A stretch of DNA of 62,260 nt from Mesostigma viride. Lineage: Eukaryota > Streptophyta > Mesostigmatophyceae > Mesostigmatales > Mesostigmataceae. Numbering within the stretch: the first letter of the stretch is position 1; every line of letters begins with the position of its first letter. The stretch is taken from positions 1 to 62,260 of the forward strand of contig RPFO01002101.1 of assembly GCA_009746045.1 (NCBI GenBank), given 5' to 3'. The translations under genes were made by a program, and so were the position numbers. The notes beneath the pieces were generated by a model that saw only the letters and a program-made list of their open reading frames with translations, was not told the origin of the DNA and ran no database searches. Positions 18,310 through 28,260 of the stretch are shown here, piece by piece.

Positions 18310-20139
18310 ATGTCGCATCCCATCATGGCTCTGCGCGCCAAGGGCACACAAGATGTCGCCCTCATCGTCGACCCCGAGGTCACCTTCTTCAAGACCGTGT
18401 ACCCCCGCCACACCAACTTTGCCATGGAGGACACCGAGGTCACGCAATCCGCGGGCATCGTCGGGTACGGCCAGGCCGTCGAGTTCAAGCTCCCCCGGTC
18501 CGGCGACCTCGTCACCAAGCTCATGGCCTACATCCGAGTGGACGCGTTCCCCAACGTGGGCTTCTCCCCCTTCGCCAAGGACTTCGGTCGCATCCTGATC
18601 GACCACGTCGAGCTCGTTATCGGCGGCTACTCCATCGAGAAGATCACCGGCGATTTCCTGCACATCAACGACGTACTGAGCAAGCGGGCCTTCGAGAGCA
18701 GCGTCGACAACATCCCCGTCAACCACGGTGGCAGTGTGGAGATCGACGAGCTCGGCCGCATCGTCGACTACTGCTCGGGGAAGAACCCGCAGCACCTGTA
18801 CATCCCCCTGGAGTTCACCTTCACCGCGGAACCCGGCCTCGCGCTGCCCATGATCGCCCTGCAGTATCACGAGGTCGTCATCAAGGTGCAGTTCGCCACC
18901 GCCGACAACCTCTTCACGCGCTACTGGTGGAATCTGACGGCCGCCAGCACCGCACCCGCGACGGGGAGCGTCAGCGGCACAGTCCCGTTGACCGACTATA
19001 AGATTGTCGCTGATACGAGCTTTCACACCAACGCGCTGAGGCTGGCGGAGGTTAAGAGGATTTTGGGCTTGATGGACACGGGATCCACGCTGTACGTGAC
19101 CAGGCGGGAGACGAGCAATCTCACTAACATCATGTGGGCGAAGGACCAGACTTTGAACTGGATCTTGAACGATGTGGACCTGGCAAAAACCTCGGCCGCG
19201 ACCGGGAGCGGTACCAATGAGACGACCTATCCGACGGCCGGGCTAACCAAGGGTCAGGCCTACGTGATGACCTGGACCACGTCCCTCCCGGACCCCAACC
19301 CTACGAGCCCCTCTACAAACGCAAAGGAGCAGTTGACGGGGTTCTCGGTGAGGTGGCGCAGTTTGAACGCCGGGTACACCTACGAGATCTCCGTGGTATA
19401 CTCTCAGTTGAACGCCCTCGGGGTAAACGCGTCCACCGCCACGATCACCGCCCCGACCACTCAGACCTTGAACACCATCAACCCCCGCACGGGCTGGATC
19501 GCCACCCCGCCTGTCTTCCAGTGCAAGCTCCTGGCCCGCTACATCTACCTGGACGACTTCGAGCGCCGCCAGTTCGCGCTCAACTCCCACGAGTACCTCA
19601 TCACCGAGACCCAGCGCATCCAGCAGCACGTGGGCGGAGAGGAAGAGCTCTCCCTCGACCTCAAGTTCAACCACCCCGTCAAGGAGCTCCTCTTCTTCTT
19701 CAAGCCCGCCTCGCTCTCCTTCGTCGACTCCAAGTACCGCTCCGACGCCGAGTTCGCCTACAACGGGTACTGGAAGTTCTGGAACGACAACTCGGCGTTC
19801 GGAGACGGCCACCTCTTCACCACCTGCAACCTGCTGCTCAACTCGCAGACCGTGTTCGGCGAGGGCCGCGACCCCATCTACTTCTCCTACGCGCTGCCCT
19901 CCGACTTCCACACCCGCGTGCTCCGGGACAGCAACGTGTACGTGATCCCCTTCGCCGTCGACCCCGAGTCCTGGAAGCCCACCGGGTCCGTCAACATGTC
20001 GCGGCTGGACAGCGTCAAGCTCAACCTCAAGGGTCTGGGCACCGGCGGCGTGCCCCAGGGCACCATCGAGGTCTACGCCCGCAGCTTCAACGTGTTGCGC
20101 ATCCAGTCGGGCATGGGCGGCAAGCGGTTCGCCTCGTAA
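18310..20139 (+). CDS. Major capsid protein 3
   Basis: A 609-residue paralogue of MCP2 with the same landmarks: VTFFKTVYPRHTNFAME, LVIGGYSIEKITGDFLH, LPMIALQYHEVVIKV, IYLDDFERRQFALNSHEY, and GSVNMSRLDSVKL with SGMGGKRFAS at the end. The variable Thr/Ser-rich loop lies at about residues 210-385. Near-identical conserved blocks but quite different loops suggest tandem duplication followed by loop divergence, so MCP2 and MCP3 may occupy different capsid positions. An AATAAAAATATTC stretch precedes the gene. Confidence 0.95.
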   Translation: MSHPIMALRAKGTQDVALIVDPEVTFFKTVYPRHTNFAMEDTEVTQSAGIVGYGQAVEFKLPRSGDLVTKLMAYIRVDAFPNVGFSPFAKDFGRILIDHVELVIGGYSIEKITGDFLHINDVLSKRAFESSVDNIPVNHGGSVEIDELGRIVDYCSGKNPQHLYIPLEFTFTAEPGLALPMIALQYHEVVIKVQFATADNLFTRYWWNLTAASTAPATGSVSGTVPLTDYKIVADTSFHTNALRLAEVKRILGLMDTGSTLYVTRRETSNLTNIMWAKDQTLNWILNDVDLAKTSAATGSGTNETTYPTAGLTKGQAYVMTWTTSLPDPNPTSPSTNAKEQLTGFSVRWRSLNAGYTYEISVVYSQLNALGVNASTATITAPTTQTLNTINPRTGWIATPPVFQCKLLARYIYLDDFERRQFALNSHEYLITETQRIQQHVGGEEELSLDLKFNHPVKELLFFFKPASLSFVDSKYRSDAEFAYNGYWKFWNDNSAFGDGHLFTTCNLLLNSQTVFGEGRDPIYFSYALPSDFHTRVLRDSNVYVIPFAVDPESWKPTGSVNMSRLDSVKLNLKGLGTGGVPQGTIEVYARSFNVLRIQSGMGGKRFAS

Positions 20140-20476
20140 ATTTGTGATGATTGAGTAAAGGCATCCAAAGTCCCTACCTCAACCACTATGGGACGGCCTT
20201 GAAATCGTATCTAGAAACAGTAGCTTTGTCGTGTTTTCTTAACTTCATTTCATTAACTTAATAAACGTTTTTAACTCACAAAGCGTTCATGCAATGAGTA
20301 TAAATAGGGAAAAGCGTCTGCTAGTATCGGCCATCGTCCAGTACCTGACACCCTCCAATTCATGGGCAAGATCCGCGTGACAGATGACGGCAGGAGGGTC
20401 CGTGTTTGACGTGATGGCCGCAATCGGCATTTCACAGCCTAAGGTATACCTTTTAAACCTGCAAAAGTCCAACCAA

Positions 20477-20503
20477 GAAGTGGTTAATTTCCTTAACCAC
20501 TTC
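20477..20503. repeat. Hairpin cassette B1 (11-bp stem, 5-nt loop)
   Basis: GAAGTGGTTAA, then loop TTTCC, then TTAACCACTTC: a perfect inverted repeat at the position just before FPG in the IRVTDDG pseudogene. Confidence 0.9.
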
Positions 20504-20531
20504 CGATTCCCGGGTCAAGGGCAGCTCACGG

Positions 20532-20560
20532 TGAAGGTGTTAATTTTATTAACACCTTCA
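20532..20560. repeat. Hairpin cassette B2 (12-bp stem, 5-nt loop)
   Basis: TGAAGGTGTTAA, then loop TTTTA, then TTAACACCTTCA: a second perfect inverted repeat in the same pseudogene, followed by its own FPG-type block. Confidence 0.9.
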
Positions 20561-20802
20561 AGTTTCCTGGTAGAGGGCAGAATGCCACCCCCGTAACCGA
20601 CCGAAAGGAGATGGTTCAGATCATAATGCTGCTTCCCGGCAAGATAGCAGCCGGGTATAAATTGTGCGAGGCCTGTGCGAGAGATCCACTACAACCGTAG
20701 TTCCCGCAAGTCTGTTAAGGACTTGCATCCGTACTGTCACGAGCGTCCACTCGCGCTCTCGTCCCACACAAAATCGCCACATATCACCGAGGAGTGTCCA
20801 GC

Positions 20803-21672
20803 ATGTCTTCGGTCGTCCAGTACCTGACTCCTTCCAACGGGGAAGAGGACCCCCAATTTGCGGGCAAGATCCGCGTGACAGATGACGGCAGGATTTCGGT
20901 ATATGATGTGATGGCCGCATTAGGTCTTTCGAACCCCAGAGTATACCTCAAGAACCTCCAGTCAAGCCACGAGGCAGTTGTAAACCTCCTTTACAACTGC
21001 AAATTCCCAGGAGAAAGGCAGCGGGACACCCCCGTGACCGACCGTAAGGGGCTCGTCCAGATCATAATGCTGCTCCCCGGCAAGATCGCGGCCAGGTTCC
21101 GCGACAAGGTGGCCGTACTCCTCGAACGCTACCTGGACGCCGACCGATCCCTCGCCGAGGACATCCTGAAACGGGCCGACGAGCGAGAGGGGGCGTTGGC
21201 CGTCCGGGAGCACCCGCGAATCCAGAGCTGCGACTCCACCAAGGAGCTCAACGCCTCCATCAAGGCCTACGCCGACCACCACCAGAACTGCGGCATCATG
21301 TACCCGGTCGTGCATGACACCAACAACCTCGCCGTCACGGGAAAGACCGCGGCCCAGCTGAAGCGCGCGTTCAAGGCGCCGGCCGGCTCCTCTCGCGACC
21401 TCAACACGCGGATCCAGAGCGCCGCCATGGCCTTCCTGCAGCTCGCAGAGGCCCAGCAGATCAAGGACCTCAATGCCAATCCCATACAGGTGGCCAAGAG
21501 GACGAGAGAGCTGTTCGAGCCCGGGTTCCGCGCCACCGGGCTCCACGGGGAGCGGGCGACCAAAGAGTGCGTCCGGGACAACGCCAGGGTCATGCGGCTC
21601 AACCGGGAGCTCGTAAGGGAGGCGCGGCTGCTGGAGGCGGCGGCTCCCATCGGGTTAACGGACGCGAAATAA
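20803..21672 (+). CDS. IRVTDDG-family protein (KilA-N/Bro-N-like N-terminus), copy 2
   Basis: A 289-residue intact family member from ATG 20803 (MSSVVQYLTPSNGEEDP). It has the same order as copy 1: GKIRVTDDGRIS, YDVMAALGLSNPRVYL, FPGERQRDTPVTDRKG, IIMLLPGKIAARFRDKVAVLLERYLDAD, then a helical basic C-terminus with VHDTNNLAVTGKTAAQL. The nine codons before KFPG contain a perfect hairpin (20974-20984 / 20990-21000, loop CCTCC), unlike the hairpin in copy 1 in sequence but at the same place. A DNA-binding regulatory role is only inferred from the N-terminal resemblance. Confidence 0.75.
   Translation: MSSVVQYLTPSNGEEDPQFAGKIRVTDDGRISVYDVMAALGLSNPRVYLKNLQSSHEAVVNLLYNCKFPGERQRDTPVTDRKGLVQIIMLLPGKIAARFRDKVAVLLERYLDADRSLAEDILKRADEREGALAVREHPRIQSCDSTKELNASIKAYADHHQNCGIMYPVVHDTNNLAVTGKTAAQLKRAFKAPAGSSRDLNTRIQSAAMAFLQLAEAQQIKDLNANPIQVAKRTRELFEPGFRATGLHGERATKECVRDNARVMRLNRELVREARLLEAAAPIGLTDAK
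20974..21000. repeat. Hairpin cassette A (11-bp stem, 5-nt loop)
   Basis: GCAGTTGTAAA, then loop CCTCC, then TTTACAACTGC: a perfect inverted repeat lying wholly inside coding sequence of the intact IRVTDDG gene. Confidence 0.95.
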
Positions 21673-21699
21673 ATTCTGCATTGTACTCCAAACGACAAC

Positions 21700-22710
21700 A
21701 TGGCCCTCTCGTTACGAATCTCCAAGCCCCCGCCGTGCGGCGTGCGGGCGGCGCAGGAGCCCGACAAGTGGGTGTGCGTGGGGAAAAAGCCGCGGACCAC
21801 GAAGCTAGTCAAGATATACAACGAGGAGGTGCTGCTCTACAGGAGCAAGGACGACGACCGGACGCTCGCGGTCAGGAACGCGTGTCCCCACCGAGGCGCG
21901 CGGCTCTCACACAACGGACGCGTGGAATCGGACTGCGTCCGGTGCGCGTATCACGGCATGCGCTGGGGGCCGCGGAACAACGCCGACAACTACCTGCAGG
22001 TGAAGGAGGACCACCGTCTGGTCTGGGTGAACGCGGGACTGGGGGACGGCGACTCGGAGCCGCCCACGATGCCCGAGTTCTCCGACCCGGCGTACAGGAC
22101 CTTTGCGTACTCCACCTTCATCTCCGCGCACCCACAGATCGTCATGGAGAACCTGCTGGACTACGCCCATCTCGAGCACGTGCACAAGGTGAAGATCGTG
22201 GACGCGAAGAGCACGGACGCGGTCACGGAAACCGGGGCGGATTCGCGAACCCGCGGAAAGAGCGTCTACAGCTACCCGGTCGTCAACGAGTTCATGGGCC
22301 GCGCTCTCTTGCAGCTCATGCCCCGGGATGGCAAGGGGGAGGAGCCGGAGGATCTCCGCATCTCGGTCGAGAACGAGTTCTTCCTGCCATACACCTCGAG
22401 CCTGAGGTTCATGATCTCCGGCCACGAGAAGGCGGCCATGGTGCTGTGGTTCAGCGTGCTGCCCTACGAGCCCGAGCGCTCGCTGGTCACGTGCAAGGTC
22501 GCGCGCAACATACTGACGCCGGCCGCGTGGGACGGCCTATTCTGGCTGCTCAACTCTCTGCCCCTGAAGGAGGACGACGATATCGTGAGCAACGTTATCG
22601 CCGAGGAGTGGTGGCGCAACAAGCTGGTCAACAGCGACACGTTCATCAAGATGTACAGAGACTGTCTGAGGGAGGTGTACGGGATGCTGTATCTGGACGC
22701 ATTCCCGTGA
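21700..22710 (+). CDS. Rieske non-haem iron oxygenase (pheophorbide/ring-hydroxylating type)
   Basis: A 336-residue Rieske-type oxygenase alpha subunit. The [2Fe-2S] cluster ligands are in CPHRGA (Cys62, His64) and CAYHGM (Cys82, His85). The mononuclear iron site follows the D-x2-H-x4-H rule in NLLDYAHLEHVH (Asp154, His157, His162), with the bridging Asn151/Asp154 region typical of this superfamily. The length and single-domain layout resemble chlorophyll-breakdown (pheophorbide a oxygenase-like) and cholesterol/aromatic oxygenases rather than bacterial multi-subunit enzymes. No plastid transit peptide or C-terminal membrane anchor is obvious. It needs an electron donor, presumably from the host. 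The substrate is unknown. Confidence 0.9.
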   Translation: MALSLRISKPPPCGVRAAQEPDKWVCVGKKPRTTKLVKIYNEEVLLYRSKDDDRTLAVRNACPHRGARLSHNGRVESDCVRCAYHGMRWGPRNNADNYLQVKEDHRLVWVNAGLGDGDSEPPTMPEFSDPAYRTFAYSTFISAHPQIVMENLLDYAHLEHVHKVKIVDAKSTDAVTETGADSRTRGKSVYSYPVVNEFMGRALLQLMPRDGKGEEPEDLRISVENEFFLPYTSSLRFMISGHEKAAMVLWFSVLPYEPERSLVTCKVARNILTPAAWDGLFWLLNSLPLKEDDDIVSNVIAEEWWRNKLVNSDTFIKMYRDCLREVYGMLYLDAFP

Positions 22711-22747
22711 GTGCGCAAACTAAATCGCGATGCTATATATACGAATA

Positions 22748-23065
22748 ATGTCACCCGGATCCCGTAAAAAGCCTGCGAAGACGTGCATCGTAGACGAGGA
22801 CGATCAAATCATCATGTGCTATCCTATCAAGCCTCCCAGACCCAAACCCGACCCTCCCCCGTCGCGTAGGTACTCGTCCACGACCTCCGGAGTGGATATC
22901 GCTCCTCCCGAAACGGGTTTCAGTCTCGTGAGGTATTTCAGGACGTTAGGAGGCACCGCGCCCCCCGCAGGCCGTAAACCTGAGCCGTCGATCCCGAAAG
23001 AGCCGGTCATCGGTGCGAGAAAGAAGGCGCGAGGAGTCAAGGTGGGATCGAGGGGCGGGGTTAAG
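22748..23065 (+). pseudogene. 5' part of a basic Pro-rich viral gene split by the LTR element
   Basis: The frame starts at MSPGSRKKPAKT (ATG 22748, just after a TATATATACGAATA promoter-like stretch; an ATG at 22730 is also in frame). It runs 106 codons to the target duplication TTAAG at 23061-23065. It then reads into the left LTR and stops at 23152. The protein is basic and Pro-rich with no known domain. The same frame continues beyond the right LTR at 30921, so the gene was about 145 codons before insertion. Confidence 0.8.
23061..23065. repeat. Target site duplication TTAAG, left
   Basis: TTAAG immediately outside the left LTR. It is repeated at 30916-30920 outside the right LTR, as expected for a 5-bp staggered cut by a retroviral-type integrase. 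Confidence 0.85.
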
Positions 23066-23683
23066 GAGTTGAATGAGAGTTTACCACCGAGGGAATCCAT
23101 GGCTCTTGCAGGAAAGTTGCCTTTATTATATAATGAGCAAACACAGACGTAAGTCACGTCAGGTCCGAGACTGCACGTAGCACAGACGACAGGGTCGTTA
23201 TGCCAAGAGAGCGTGCACGCAAGAGCTAGCGTCCCGGTGCGACCAAGTCACACATATAGCTTGCTAGGGACGCGTCCAAGTATTCAGCTGCACTGTCACA
23301 GCTGAACTGTCAATCAATTGATTACACAGACTCTGGCACGCCTTTGGCGCGCAGATCTATCAATTGTCCATACGGCTAGTCCTGTGGACCTATCCGTACA
23401 CTAGTCAGCATCAATTGTCTCATAGGTCCTGGCGCGCTACAGTGCGCCTACCTATCAATTGACCATCAAGTCCTGTACAAGTCCTGTCAACGTCCTGCGG
23501 ACTATCAAAGTGACACTTGTACATCCTGTGTCCGTACGCGCCCACAGTGGCGCGCCGGGTACTGTCGGCACAGCCTAGGAAACGTCATAACTTTTACGTT
23601 CCTTAACCAAATGAGGCGTTCAAGGTGCCGTTGGAAAGAGCGTAACAATCTCTATCCATCTAACGTAAATCCTTTACGTTAAC
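23066..23683 (-). repeat. 3' LTR (left copy, 618 bp)
   Basis: Direct repeat of 30301-30915. It differs only by TATATAA for TATAA and one extra G. On the minus strand it starts GTTAACGTAAAGG and ends CATTCAACTC; it lacks the usual TG...CA ends. A CTATATGTG TATA-like box (near 23255) and AATAAA (complement of 23122-23127) fit U3 promoter and polyadenylation signals. Four ATCAATTG motifs (23313, 23359, 23410, 23454) separate a ladder of imperfect hairpins. Confidence 0.95.
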
Positions 23684-24634
23684 TCCAATCCCTTCTTTTC
23701 TTTAGGGATTACATCCCCTGCCAGGGACCCTTGAAGTAGCTTGAAATGTCCTTCACTCCAGCTTGAAGCTTGAACAGATGTCTTTAATGGCCAATGCCAT
23801 TCCCCCAGCCCTTTCTTTTAAGGAACTGGAAAAGAAACAGATCTGCCACAGGGAAAACCATTTCATGAGAAATGGATAAAAACCTATGGAAGTGGCATTA
23901 CAGAGTACCACCAGATATTAGAAACACACAAAATTAAATACATACAGGTTAATTCTATGAGGTCTTCTCCAGGAATTAATCCCATCACCTCGGTAGAGCC
24001 TCCAGTACAATGACCTTCTGGCGGTGAGTTACATTAATCCCAGATACTAATCCCATAAAACCCAGTACATATCTAATATAAGCACAATAAATCCATGACA
24101 ATTGAAATACCACTTGACAAAGTAAGACGTATTACAATAGTTTCCCCGTCATACTCTCAACAGGTTAGTATTGGCGCCCGTCTTATGGCGCCCGTCTACT
24201 TGTCAGATGATAAATTGCCACAGCAAACAAATGACAAAATGAAACACATAGGCAACAATTAAATCCTGCCCTGGGGAACTAGGGAAGTCTGAACAGGTAA
24301 AACACCTGAGCAGGCCAGCTTGTAGAAACATAATACCAGGGAATCGAACCCCGCCCTATAAACCCCAGAATAAAGGTTCCCAGACCATTGTGAGAGGTAT
24401 GTACAAATATACATTTCTTTTTAATAGAATACATGGTCTGTAATGGACCTGTCAACCTTGTGTAGTCAACAGCATGAACCCCAGCCAAAACCTGGCTGTA
24501 TCCTGATTAAAATCAGAGTGAGTGTACCATGGTCCATGAGCCTTAGTACAGACTAAAATACAGGTATTATGCCAGTCACAATGCTGACACTACCACACAA
24601 TCTGCTCTCCAATGCCCTATAACCAGGCACCAGC
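23684..24634 (-). other. Retrotransposon 3' untranslated region with polypurine tract
   Basis: About 950 bp without a credible ORF, AT-richer than the rest. The minus-strand purine run complementary to 23689-23703 (AAAGAAAAGAAGGGA) lies five bases inside the 3' LTR and is the likely plus-strand primer. I see nothing else defined here. Confidence 0.7.
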
Positions 24635-27600
24635 TTAGACAGCTTGCTGAGATGGGTCCATCAGAGACTGAAGAACCTTGTATTGCACTGCTGCCTTCTG
24701 CACTAGCTTGGTCAAAGCATCAGCAGGATTGTCAACCCCAGGGATATGCTCAATATTGGCCAAGGAGGACAATTCCTTAAGAAGGAGATAATCCAAGTCC
24801 CTACTTCTGGCCATCTGCCTGTGCACAAACTGCACCATCCCCATGGAGTCTGTTTTTAGAAGAGTGGTAACCTGAAGTGGCCAAGGAGTGTTAGAAGTCA
24901 TCTGATGAAGCAACTCCTTCAGATAAAGGCTTGTGTGAATGCCTTCACAAATAGCCCTGCATTCTGCCACATCACTACTGACAGCCACCCGTTTGTGCAG
25001 GCGACTGAACCAGCTCACCAAACTCCCCAGGCCTTCCTGTCTGAGCACAAAGAGCCCTGCAGCCCTGCCCCTGACCTTGGAGACCTGCCTGCTGTCCATT
25101 GAGCTATCCACATACAGCTCCATGCAAATGGGTTGTGATAAATCCACTGCAGACAACAGAATGCCAGACGAAGCCCTGACCTGATCAGCCACCTTGGCAG
25201 ACCCTAGCTCTGTCAGCATGTCATCAGGCAACCTGGCTATGACCATAAGGTCTGGCCTGGAAATGCCTGCCACCCAAGCAACCATGCCCCTCACCATGGG
25301 ACACAGTGCCTGTGTGATGACTGGAGGAAGCTTGCTAATGAGGGTCTCTTGATAATCGTTGCCCCCCACCAGCAGCATACGCCACTCCCCCCCTTCTTCA
25401 CCAGTGTGGCCTCCATGCCCACAAACAGGAGAGGCTCATTCTCCACCTGCCATTGCTCCCTACCCAGAGGAAACTTGGACTTAATGATGGAGATCAGCTC
25501 CTTAAGCCACGACGTGGGAGCTATCAGATGTAGGTCATCCCCGTGCAGCGAAGCATACACTGGTAGGCCTTCCCATTGCCCCAGAAACAGACAGGGGTCT
25601 ACAGGAGAAACCTTCAAGTTGCAATGCTCCTTCAGGAAACGGTTGAGAGTCTCCCTCCAGATTATTGGACTTGACCTCAGGCCCTCCAGGCCCTTGAGGA
25701 TTTTAAGGAACTCAGTGTGAATGTCCCTTTTCCATACAGCAGGCACCCTGACATAGAAAGGCGTCTTGCCCTCCCACTTTTCCTGTGCCACATCTGCATC
25801 CCCCTCCAGAAATGCCCTCTTGAAGTCTACCACCACTGAGCCATAGTCCAAGCCCTTGTTGAGAAGGCCTAGAAATACACACAGCAGCAGCCTCCAAGTG
25901 TCATGCAGCATGCCAGGGGTATACAACTCCTCAGCGGTGCACTCACCAGTACCCTTGAACTCATTCAGTACTGGCCTGACGTGTGGTACCTTGACCCCGT
26001 CCACCTCCTTCATCTTGATGACAAACTTGAGCTTGAGTAGACGTCGTGCAGGAGGCAGGTCATTGACAGGTTCCACGCATTTCTTGGAGATCCAGTCCTC
26101 CCCAGATTTAATCAGACCCAGTGTGACCTGGGGACACATAATGGGAGAGGACATGAGCTTCACCAGGCCTTGGTAGTTTATAGGGCTGTGTCCAGCAAGT
26201 GAGTGAGGACCAATGCCCAAACTGCTTGGATGACTAGCAGCTGGCAATATGAGGTCATCAACCAAGGGCTCCTGCCCCTGGCACACTTGCACACGCTTAA
26301 CCGTCCTGGTTACTGCACGTGATAGGTGAGTGGTCCTGAAATTAATCAGTGGGACCTGACCAGCCCCTTCCTTAGTCAGGAGAGAGGACGTGATCACTAC
26401 CCCATCCTGGCATAGGAAATTCTGCCCCAGAAGAGCAGGTCCCTGATAGCCCTCCAAGACACAAAAAGCAGTGTCCTGTCCAAGGATAGGAATGGATACC
26501 TCACCCAGTACCTTCACGTGTACCCCGCCACTGAAGTCAGACACAAACTGATAGCTGGGTTCAGTCATGCTGTACCCTGCTGCAGCTCTGGTCCCAATGA
26601 TGGAAACCTGAGAATTAGTGTCTACCTCTAAGGCAGTGTCCAGCCCCAGATTGCCATGCCACCTGAGCTTGGCTACCTTGGGCTGCTTCTTGGCCCTTTG
26701 CAGAGCCCCAATTAATCCAGCCAAACTTGTCCCCCTGGGCTTGGTTAGAGCCTTGGGCTTGACAGTTGACTCCCCAGCTGTTGACCTTGCAGCCTGTTCA
26801 ACAGGTACCTCTGCAACCTGGCCAGGGCTGACAGATTCCCCTGCAACAGATGTGGTCGTTGCATCAGTGATGTCACTTGGGACCTGAAAATCCTGCAGGT
26901 CCTGTGAGCCTTGTGCCTGACTGCCCTCATTCATCAGGTTAGGCTTGACATATGACCAACTCAGCCGGTGCACATGCTTTGGTTCGTCCTCCATGCTGAC
27001 CAAGCATGCGTGGCTAGCTTCATCAACCTGGGTAACCACCCCAGGACTCCAGCTACCACGTTTGCCATAAAGGCTAGGTTCCTTCCAAGCTAGGACCTTC
27101 TGACCCACTTGTGGCTCCAGCATCTTCCAACCCCGGTCCTTCTCCCTCAGCTTGGCAAAGGTGACATGTGCAGCATGTTTCCAGCCCTCCAGCACATGTG
27201 GTGGGCACAGGCCATGATATAGACCCATTGGGCTGACAGCAACTCCATCATAGTAGAAGTTAACCCTGCTGTTCAGCTGCTGCTCCACGTTCCTCAGCCA
27301 TGCACTCCTGACAAGTGCAGGTGCAGATAAGGGTACCCAGTCTTCAGAGATAATCAATTTCTTGACCTCCTGGATTGCCCTCTCTATAGCACCCTGCTGC
27401 CCATGAGCCTCCCTAGGTGTAACCAGCAACTCAGGAAGGGTGGGATCACCCTTGAGATGCTGAAACTGCATGTCCACCTGGATCCTTGTGGTAGGAAACT
27501 TGGCTCTTACATTCTGCAGGGCAGCCAGCAAGTACCTGTTCTTCATAGAAGGTAAATGCTCCAGCACCTTGTATTTTGTGTACCTGTCCACGCACACCAA

Positions 27601-28260
27601 CAGTTGCATGCCCCTGATGTGTTGGATATCACACTGCAGATCACCAATGCTCTGAGGTATAGCTTTGGCATGTGATTTCCTGGGCTTGTTGGAGGACAAC
27701 TGGCACTTACACCGTGAGGCAGCTTGCTGACACGCCTTAAGAAGGGGTGCCCTGCCCATACGGAAGGCAAAGTTGTTTGACAGAGAAGTGGCATGCCCAA
27801 ACATGTTGTGGATTCGGGCACCCAACTCCTGGTACACAGAGGAAGCAGTCCCTGGCACAGTCAGGACTGTGCTGTCAGGTTGTCCAGCATCACCATGCTG
27901 TCTTCCATCCTGTTCTGACTCAGAGTCTGAGTCACCCTGCTCATGCCCAACACCTGGACCGCCAGCAGGGACCACATGCATACCACCAGAGGCCTTCACA
28001 CCCCTCTGTGGTTGTACATTGGTTTCTCTCAAAATGAGAGGTCCACCCTCGTGCCCAGCACAAGGATGCATGGGGTCAGACATTCTTACAGCTGCACCAG
28101 CTGTCAAGGACGTCTTCATAGGAACCTGTACCTCTCCAGGTGACCTGGGGCCACCATGAACCTGGAGATCACCCTCTTGTTGCCCAGATATAAAATCTGC
28201 ATTGGAGCACCTGGCCTCCCCCTTGGGTGAATTAAGGTGTGTAGGGGTTGCCTCAGACAG
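24635..28260 (-). CDS. pol: Retrotransposon pol (integrase, retropepsin-like, RT, RNase H), one frameshift
   Basis: Open from the codon after the gag stop. Integrase: zinc-binding H104/H109/C130/C137 (numbered from the Met at 28119) and core D160 or D164, D216 and E246. A retropepsin-like domain follows at about 485-575, with DTNSQVSIIG in place of D-T/S-G and PALLGQNFL near its end. Reverse transcriptase at about 690-905 has VVVDFKRAFLEGD and LHGDDLHLI (HGDD where YxDD is usual). The frame breaks at a 7-G run near 25390. The second frame (24635-25378) supplies the RT end and RNase H with YVDSSMD, DVAECRAI, KTDSMG and PGVDNPADALTK. One added G joins them. Confidence 0.95.

Larger units (their letters stand above)
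20330..20690 (+). pseudogene. Decayed IRVTDDG-family gene with two tandem hairpin cassettes
   Basis: Recognisable pieces follow the family order: IVQYLTPSN, GKIRVTDDG (in another frame), VMAAIGISQPKVYLLNLQKS, FPG, and the TDRKEMVQIIMLLPGKIA end, after which it is cut off. Frames shift and the C-terminal half is missing. The segment before FPG is present twice. The first has an 11-bp stem (20477-20487 / 20493-20503, loop TTTCC) and the second a 12-bp stem (20532-20543 / 20549-20560, loop TTTTA). It sits just upstream of an intact copy, so it may be left over from a recombination between family members. Confidence 0.75.

Noticed and set aside
24279-24488. Short ORF in the AT-rich part of the retrotransposon
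   Set aside because: About 69 codons in untranslated sequence, no motif and no plausible start context.
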